From positions 1-37,673 of the forward strand of contig VEND01000157.1 in NCBI GenBank assembly GCA_009711765.1: a stretch of 37,673 nucleotides of DNA, read 5' to 3'. Origin of the DNA: Bacillota bacterium. Its GTDB lineage: Bacteria; Bacillota; Clostridia; Tissierellales; MES13. Shown here in pieces: positions 32,745 to 37,673 of this stretch (positions within the stretch are counted from its first letter, which is position 1; each line of letters starts with the position of its first letter). Under the pieces are notes generated by a model, which was not told where the DNA came from, made no database searches, and worked only from the letters and a program-made list of their open reading frames with translations. Made by a program: the position numbers and the translations under genes.

Positions 32745-33254
32745 CTATAAATTCTTTGGACGTAAAAACATAACCATGTTTCTACCTTCCATTTTTGGCT
32801 TTTTATCTATAACTCCATATTCAGAAGTTATTTCTGTAAATCTATCAAGCACTTGTCTACCTTGTTCTTTATGTCCTAATTCTCTTCCTCTAAATCTAAC
32901 TGTAACTTTAACTTTATCTTCATTTTTCAAGAACTTAATAGCTCTTTTACCCTTTACTTGAAGGTCATGTTCCTCTGTGTGAGGTGTAACTCTAATTTCT
33001 TTAATATTAATAACCTTTTGTTTTTTCTTTGCTTCTTTTTCTTTCTTTGCCTGCTCATATTTGTACTTTCCATAGTCCATAATTCTACAAACAGGTGGCT
33101 TAGCATTAGGCGCTACCTTCACTAAATCCAATTTTTTATCAAAAGCCTCTTGTTGCGCCTTTCTTATAGGTACAATTCCTACTTGTTCACCATCTGCGTT
33201 AATTAATCTTACTTCCCTCTCTCTAATTTGCTCATTAATTTGAAGTTCTTTAAT
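32745..33254 (-). CDS. infC: Translation initiation factor IF-3, with an AUU start codon
   Basis: IF-3 binds the 30S subunit and rejects non-standard initiation. The reading starts at ATT 33254, eight bases after AGGAGGTG (33270-33263), and gives 169 residues: the N-domain KELQINEQIREREVRLIN then GEQVGIVPIRKA, a Lys-rich linker (KYEQAKKEKEAKKKQK), and the C-domain with EIRVTPHTEEHDLQVK and VRFRGRELGHKEQG. The first ATG (33131) would delete the first 41 residues, including most of the conserved N-domain. An AUU start is the classic infC autoregulation device (established knowledge). It lies behind the L20-type attenuator. Confidence 0.93.
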   Translation of the reverse strand: MKELQINEQIREREVRLINADGEQVGIVPIRKAQQEAFDKKLDLVKVAPNAKPPVCRIMDYGKYKYEQAKKEKEAKKKQKVINIKEIRVTPHTEEHDLQVKGKRAIKFLKNEDKVKVTVRFRGRELGHKEQGRQVLDRFTEITSEYGVIDKKPKMEGRNMVMFLRPKNL

Positions 33255-33298
33255 TGTTAAGACACCTCCTGATTTTTTTAAAATTAACCTCTATATAT

Positions 33299-33438
33299 AA
33301 AAAAACGGATAGTTTTATCACTATCCGCTTGACTCCACATAGATATACTAATCCCTCATTTAAGATTAGATAATAACTATTAACCCTATTAGCCTTAGCT
33401 ATAAGGTGAGAAGCGGAAACTTCTACTTTATTTTCACT
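33299..33438 (-). promoter_or_regulatory. L20-type leader (attenuator) of infC-rpmI-rplT
   Basis: The minus-strand leader has a 5' element AGAAGTTTCCGCTTCTCACC and, 81 bases later, GTGGAGTCAAGCGGATAG. TCCGCTT (33417-33411) can pair with AAGCGGA (33330-33324). The latter also forms the terminator CGGATAGT/ACTATCCG (33327-33306), which is followed by seven T. The two pairings exclude one another, as in the Firmicutes L20 leader, where L20 favours termination. Assignment rests on structure and position; no Rfam search was run. Confidence 0.82.
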
Positions 33439-33444
33439 TATATT

Positions 33445-33473
33445 ATTATATTCTATAGATTGAATTTTGTCAA
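33445..33473 (-). promoter_or_regulatory. Promoter of the infC operon
   Basis: Minus strand -35 TTGACA (33473-33468), 17-base spacer, -10 TATAAT (33450-33445): perfect consensus at both hexamers, fitting a highly expressed ribosomal operon. Confidence 0.93.
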
Positions 33474-33660
33474 CAAAAAATTTCTTTTCATAAATATTAT
33501 TCTTATTTCTTTTCATAAATATTATACTTAAAATCATATGAAAAGTAAATCGTTTTGTAAATTTTACCTTTTATATTATTAAAAATTGCATATATTTAGA
33601 ATATTATCTGGTTAAACTACTATTAACATAAAATAACTCAAGATCAAAGGTGGGATAATT

Positions 33661-35217
33661 TTGAAAAAACGGATAGTATTTTTATTGCTTGTCTTTGGAT
33701 TAGTAACATCATCTTTTTTGATTTACCATAAACTTTTTTCCGGCGTAATGTTTACTAGATTTACCACTGGAGATACTATTTTAATATCTACGATTACACT
33801 AGGTCTATTAGTGTATTATTTAAAACTAGACAGCAAACCTCAGCTAGTTACAGCTTCTGTTACAACCGATAAAAATAAAGACGAAAATACTAATGACCAA
33901 AATAAATCTGATGTTTCTTTTAATGATGTCGCTGGATTAGATGAAGTAAAAGATGAACTTCAAGAGATTATTGATTTTATAAACAACTCAGAAAAGTATA
34001 AAAAAATGGGTGCAAAAATACCAAAAGGAATTTTATTTCATGGCCCTCCTGGCACAGGGAAAACATTGCTTGCTAAGGCTGTTGCAGGAGAGACTAATTC
34101 TTCTTTCTTTTATTCAAGTGGATCAGAATTTGTTGAAAAATATGTAGGAGTAGGAGCTAAGAGAATAAGGAGTTTATTTGAAAAAGCTAAAAAGGGTGCA
34201 CCAAGTATAATTTTTATAGATGAAATTGATGCTATAGGCTGTAAAAGAAATATGGATAGTAACAATGAAAAAGATCAAACTTTAAATCAGTTGCTAGTTG
34301 AATTAGATGGTTTCAACAAAAACAATACAGTAGTCGTTATAGGAGCTACAAATAGATTAGACTTATTAGACGAAGCTTTATTACGCCCTGGTAGATTTGA
34401 TAGACATATTTATGTAGGCAATCCTAATTTAAACGCACGGAAAGAAATATTTAAAGTTCATATAAAAGATAAACCAATTCATTCTGATGTGGAAATTGAT
34501 GCTTTATCTAAAAAAACCCATGGTTTTTCTGGAGCTCAATTAGCAAACATAGCAAATGAAGCTGCAATCATTGCAGTTAGAAAAAATAAAAAATTAATTG
34601 ATATCGATGATTTTGAAACTGCAATAGAAAGAGTGGTTGCAGGCTTAGAAATTAAGCACCCTTCAGTATTATTAAAAGAAAAGAATATAGTAGCCCATCA
34701 CGAAGCAGGTCATGCTTTAGTAGGTAAATTATTAAGTGTTGATATGGTACAAAAAATATCTATAGTACCTAGAGGTCAAGCTTTAGGATATGTTTTAAAA
34801 TTTCCTGACGAAGAAAGATATCTTCATACACAAAATGAATTGATGTGGAAGATAATGGTCTTATTAGGTGGCAGAGCAGCTGAACAAATTATATTTGATG
34901 AAGTTACTACAGGAGCCCATAATGATTTGAAAAAAGCTACAGAAATTGCTGAAGAAATGGTTTGTAATTATGGAATGAGTTCTTTTGGTAACATCACAAT
35001 AAAAAATCAGTATATAAAATATAATATTAATAAAATTGAAAGAGAAATTAAAACAATAATTGATGAATGTTTTGAAAAATCGTTATATCTTATTAAAGAA
35101 AATAAAATAATATTAAAAGAAATCGCAAATTATTTATTAGAAAAAGAAACTATTACAGGGGAAGAACTAAAAGAAATCGTAGCAAAACATAATAAACTTC
35201 CAAATACTGCAAGCTGA
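33661..35217 (+). CDS. Short FtsH-family membrane AAA+ metalloprotease
   Basis: An ATP-dependent zinc protease of the FtsH/Yme1 family, 518 residues against the usual 600-650. Two spans (about 4-24 and 37-55) enclose only about 12 residues; the normal extracytoplasmic domain is missing. The AAA module has Walker A GPPGTGKT (128-135), pore loop KYVGVG with Tyr161 instead of the usual Phe, Walker B IIFIDE (183-188) and the arginine-finger block RPGRFDRH. The M41 protease has HEAGH (347-351) and the third ligand region TGAHNDL. It starts at TTG 33661 after AAAGGTGG. It is monocistronic and divergent from infC. Probably a second FtsH paralogue; the main ftsH is not in this window. Confidence 0.9.
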   Translation: MKKRIVFLLLVFGLVTSSFLIYHKLFSGVMFTRFTTGDTILISTITLGLLVYYLKLDSKPQLVTASVTTDKNKDENTNDQNKSDVSFNDVAGLDEVKDELQEIIDFINNSEKYKKMGAKIPKGILFHGPPGTGKTLLAKAVAGETNSSFFYSSGSEFVEKYVGVGAKRIRSLFEKAKKGAPSIIFIDEIDAIGCKRNMDSNNEKDQTLNQLLVELDGFNKNNTVVVIGATNRLDLLDEALLRPGRFDRHIYVGNPNLNARKEIFKVHIKDKPIHSDVEIDALSKKTHGFSGAQLANIANEAAIIAVRKNKKLIDIDDFETAIERVVAGLEIKHPSVLLKEKNIVAHHEAGHALVGKLLSVDMVQKISIVPRGQALGYVLKFPDEERYLHTQNELMWKIMVLLGGRAAEQIIFDEVTTGAHNDLKKATEIAEEMVCNYGMSSFGNITIKNQYIKYNINKIEREIKTIIDECFEKSLYLIKENKIILKEIANYLLEKETITGEELKEIVAKHNKLPNTAS

Positions 35218-35238
35218 AGAACGGTTATAGCCGTTCTT
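35217..35238 (+). terminator. Terminator of the FtsH-like gene
   Basis: Perfect 8-bp stem AAGAACGG/CCGTTCTT with loop TTATAG, followed by TTTATTTTTT on the plus strand; it directly overlaps the stop codon. Confidence 0.9.
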
Positions 35239-35253
35239 TTTATTTTTTAAAAA

Positions 35254-35287
35254 ACTCCTCCCTAGACTATTTAGTTTAGAGAGGAGT
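35254..35287 (-). terminator. Terminator of thrS
   Basis: Minus strand stem ACTCCTCTCTAAACT/AGTCTAGGGAGGAGT with G-U or mismatched pairs and an AAAT loop, followed by TTTTTT. Its sequence closely resembles the T-box terminator in front of the same gene. Confidence 0.88.
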
Positions 35288-35298
35288 AAACTTAGGTT

Positions 35299-37209
35299 TT
35301 ATTTTCTATTTTCTATTTCCTCTGTTACATTATCTATAAATTTATTTATATCTACTGCTCCTTTATCTCCTTCATCTCTAGACCTTACAGATACTGTCTT
35401 ACTTTCAACTTCTTTTTCTCCTACTATTAACATATAAGGTATCTTATCAAGTTGAGCTTCTCTTATTTTATATCCAATTTTCTCTGCCCTAGTATCCATC
35501 TCTACTCTTATACCTTTTTTCTTTAATTTATTTTTTATTTCTTTTGCATAATCATTAAATTTATCTGATATAGGTAAAATAGTAGCTTGAACTGGAGATA
35601 GCCAAACTGGAAACTTACCTGCATAATGTTCAATTAAAATACCTATAAATCTTTCAATGCTTCCAAAGGCAACTGTATGGATAACGATTGGTTTATGTTT
35701 ATCTCCATCTTTTCCTACATATGATAAATCAAACCTTTGAGGTAATTGAAAATCAAGCTGTATAGTACCACATTGCCATGTTCTACCTATACAATCTTCT
35801 AAGTGAAAGTCTATTTTAGGTCCATAGAAAGCTCCATCTCCTTCATTAACTATATAAGGTAAATCAAGCTCATCTAACGCTTGTTTTAAGGACTTTTCAG
35901 CGTGTTCCCAATCTTCATCGCTACCTAATGAATTTTCTGGTCTAGTTGATAGTTCAACATGATATTTAAAACCAAATTTAGAATATATTTCATCTATTTT
36001 ATTAGCAACACCTTTAATTTCATCCTTAATTTGTTCTGGTAACATAAATATGTGGGCATCATCCTGAGTAAAAGCTCTTACCCTCATTAATCCGTGTAAA
36101 GTTCCTGATAATTCATGTCTATGAACTCTACCTATCTCTCCTATTCTTAATGGGAAATCTCTATAAGAATGCATTTCATCTTTGTATACCAACATACCAC
36201 CAGGACAATTCATTGGTTTTATTGCATAATCTTCTTCATCTATTTTTAAAGTATACATGTTTTCTTTGTAATGGAACCAATGTCCTGAAGTTTCCCATAG
36301 TTTTTTATTTAATATTATTGGAGTTTCAACTTCTACATAATCAGCTAACTTATGAACTTCTCTCCAATAATCAAGTAATGCATTTTTAAGTTCTGTTCCT
36401 CTAGGTAAGAAAAATGGAAATCCAGGTCCTTCTTCTTCTAATGTAAATAATTTAAGTTCTTTTCCTATCTTTCTGTGGTCTCTTTTCTTAGCTTCTTCTA
36501 ATCTCTTTAAATATTTTTTTAACTCTTTTTTCTTTTCGAAAGAAGTACCATATATTCTTTGTAACATCTTTCTATTTTCATCTCCACGCCAGTATGCTCC
36601 TGCTATGTTTAATAATTTAATTGCCTTTACTTTCTTTGTATTCGGTAAATGAGGTCCTGCACATAAATCAACAAAATCTCCTTGTCTATAAAAAGATATA
36701 ATAGAATCTTCAGGTAAATCTTCAACTAATTCAACTTTATAATCTTCTTGTTTTTCCTTTAAAAACTCTAAAGCCTCATCCCTTGGAAGTTCAAATCTTT
36801 CTATCTCAAGTCTTTCTTTAACTATGTTTTTCATTTCCTTTTCTATTTTTTCTAAATCTTCTGGTGTAAATCTATGTTCTGTATCAAAGTCATAATAAAA
36901 ACCATTATCTATAGCAGGTCCTATAGCTAACTTTGTATCTGGAAATAATCTTTTTACAGCCTGTGCTAATATATGTGCACTAGTATGTCTGTATATTTCC
37001 TCTCCTCCATCACTATTAAATTTTAATAAGGTTAGCTCAGAATCCTCATTCATTTCATATTTTAATCCTACTAATTTTCCATTGACTTTTGCTCCAACAA
37101 CAGCTCTTGCTAAACCTTCACTAATATCCTTTGCAACATCAATAACCTTTACTCCATTATCATACTCTCTTTTTGAATTATCAGGTAAAGTTATCTGTAC
37201 TTTTGACAT
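35299..37209 (-). CDS. thrS: Threonyl-tRNA synthetase
   Basis: Class II synthetase charging tRNA-Thr, 636 residues. The order is an N-terminal TGS domain (1-62), the SAD editing domain with zinc-ligand-type HTSAHILAQAV (about 77) and CAGPHLPNT, the catalytic core with PMNCPGGMLVYK and RYGTS-like blocks, QCGTIQLDFQLP, and the C-terminal anticodon-binding domain (ILPISDKFNDYAKEI onward). AGAGGAGGG precedes its start. It has its own promoter, Thr T-box and terminator. Confidence 0.97.
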   Translation of the reverse strand: MSKVQITLPDNSKREYDNGVKVIDVAKDISEGLARAVVGAKVNGKLVGLKYEMNEDSELTLLKFNSDGGEEIYRHTSAHILAQAVKRLFPDTKLAIGPAIDNGFYYDFDTEHRFTPEDLEKIEKEMKNIVKERLEIERFELPRDEALEFLKEKQEDYKVELVEDLPEDSIISFYRQGDFVDLCAGPHLPNTKKVKAIKLLNIAGAYWRGDENRKMLQRIYGTSFEKKKELKKYLKRLEEAKKRDHRKIGKELKLFTLEEEGPGFPFFLPRGTELKNALLDYWREVHKLADYVEVETPIILNKKLWETSGHWFHYKENMYTLKIDEEDYAIKPMNCPGGMLVYKDEMHSYRDFPLRIGEIGRVHRHELSGTLHGLMRVRAFTQDDAHIFMLPEQIKDEIKGVANKIDEIYSKFGFKYHVELSTRPENSLGSDEDWEHAEKSLKQALDELDLPYIVNEGDGAFYGPKIDFHLEDCIGRTWQCGTIQLDFQLPQRFDLSYVGKDGDKHKPIVIHTVAFGSIERFIGILIEHYAGKFPVWLSPVQATILPISDKFNDYAKEIKNKLKKKGIRVEMDTRAEKIGYKIREAQLDKIPYMLIVGEKEVESKTVSVRSRDEGDKGAVDINKFIDNVTEEIENRK

Positions 37210-37245
37210 ATTATCCCTCCTCTGAATTATTATATAAATAAAAAA

Positions 37246-37480
37246 ACTCCCATCTCTAGACTTCTTAGTCTAGGGACGAGAGTATATACCCGTGGTTCCA
37301 CCCTAATTGAAACTCTAAGATCTTAACGCAATCAACGGAAATCCTTACCCTACACGGTTTCGGATACAACTCAAGGTTAGTTTTCAATTAGGCATATTTA
37401 AAATCCCTCTCAACCTTCGGAGATTTCTTTCTGTAAACTGTGTCTAATTTACTCTTCCTATCAATGTTTTTGATTTTCTG
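37246..37480 (-). promoter_or_regulatory. T-box riboswitch, threonine (thrS leader)
   Basis: Stem I has GGAAGAGTA on the left and GAAA-ACT-AACCTTGAG on the right, giving specifier codon ACT at 37381-37379 (Thr). The T-box motif AGGGTGGAACCACGGG is near 37303-37288; its TGGA would pair with a UCCA tRNA end, a difference from the two other T-boxes here that suits tRNA-Thr with U73. The terminator is a long hairpin (37283-37246) with ACTC-CCTAGACT and AGTCTAGAG-GAGT arms and a T7 run. Confidence 0.93.
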
Positions 37481-37490
37481 GTTTTAATAT

Positions 37491-37519
37491 ATTATAGATA
37501 TATTTTATATTATTGTCAA
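37491..37519 (-). promoter_or_regulatory. Promoter of thrS
   Basis: Minus strand -35 TTGACA (37519-37514), 17-base spacer, -10 TATAAT (37496-37491): perfect consensus. Confidence 0.93.
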
Positions 37520-37673
37520 GAAAATTATACATATTCTCAATAAATCTCTGATTCATTAATGATAATGTCTTAGTATATCATTAGTGATTATGTCCCAAAT
37601 TCATCAAAAATAATATATAATATATCTCATACATTATATATATGGGGTGATTATAATAAGAAAGGTAGATTTA
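37520..37673. other. AT-rich non-coding end of the window
   Basis: Together with the T-box this completes a 464-base gene-free stretch. I see no supported gene. A plus-strand frame opens at GTG 37647 and runs nine codons to the window edge, but it lacks a ribosome-binding site. The sequence ATTATATATATGG nearby is too low in complexity to call a promoter. Confidence 0.4.

Noticed and set aside
33250-33537. A 95-codon minus-strand frame across the infC leader
   Set aside because: It spans the infC promoter and the L20-type attenuator, has no ribosome-binding site and overlaps the real infC start. Its sequence constraint is better explained by RNA structure.
37647-37673. Start of a plus-strand gene at the right edge
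   Set aside because: Nine open codons from a GTG without a ribosome-binding site are not enough to call a gene.

Overview
The window is AT-rich DNA from a low-GC, Gram-positive anaerobe of the class Clostridia (inference). The grounds are the ribosome-binding sites and sigma-A promoters close to the Bacillus/Clostridium consensus, three T-box riboswitches, an L20-type infC leader, MutS2, ZapA, a YqzL-type microprotein, a GerMN lipoprotein, and indolepyruvate ferredoxin oxidoreductase with phosphate butyryltransferase, which points to amino-acid fermentation. Nearly everything runs on the minus strand. Only three genes are on the plus strand (8934, 9539, 33661). No phage, transposon, CRISPR array or tRNA gene was seen; this is mostly core chromosome.

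Layout, left to right. The first 84 bases are the 5' end of a 16S rRNA gene reading out of the window, behind two tandem sigma-A promoters. Next comes a ptb-iorA-iorB fermentation operon (550-3837). A small Lys/Asn-rich protein and an operon of B12-binding radical SAM protein, membrane protein and TPR protein follow, then an amidase-domain gene facing two small plus-strand genes across a perfect dyad (8870-8908). An envelope-type regulatory operon (10868-14016) encodes a beta-repeat membrane protein, an ECF sigma factor, its zinc anti-sigma factor and a B-box membrane protein. A lytic transglycosylase lies upstream of that operon (minus-strand sense).

The second half is housekeeping: argS with an Arg T-box; a run of U32 protein, mutS2, DUF523, GerMN lipoprotein, small zinc protein and FMN oxidoreductase; zapA; pheST with a Phe T-box and an extra 59-residue membrane protein between riboswitch and pheS; a 29-residue YqzL-like protein; TrmH-type rRNA methyltransferase with KtrA/KtrB potassium uptake; infC-rpmI-rplT with an attenuating leader and an AUU start codon for infC; a short divergent FtsH; and thrS with a Thr T-box.

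The three synthetase operons each show the expected specifier codon (AGA, TTC, ACT), so each is probably induced by its own uncharged tRNA. No clearly new multi-gene defence or mobile system is visible. The least-explained items are the sigma operon with its strict 18-residue repeat protein and ECF-like promoter, the dyad with back-to-back extended -10 elements, the short FtsH, and the small membrane protein in the phe operon. Several start codons were set from Shine-Dalgarno spacing and differ from the longest possible reading frame.
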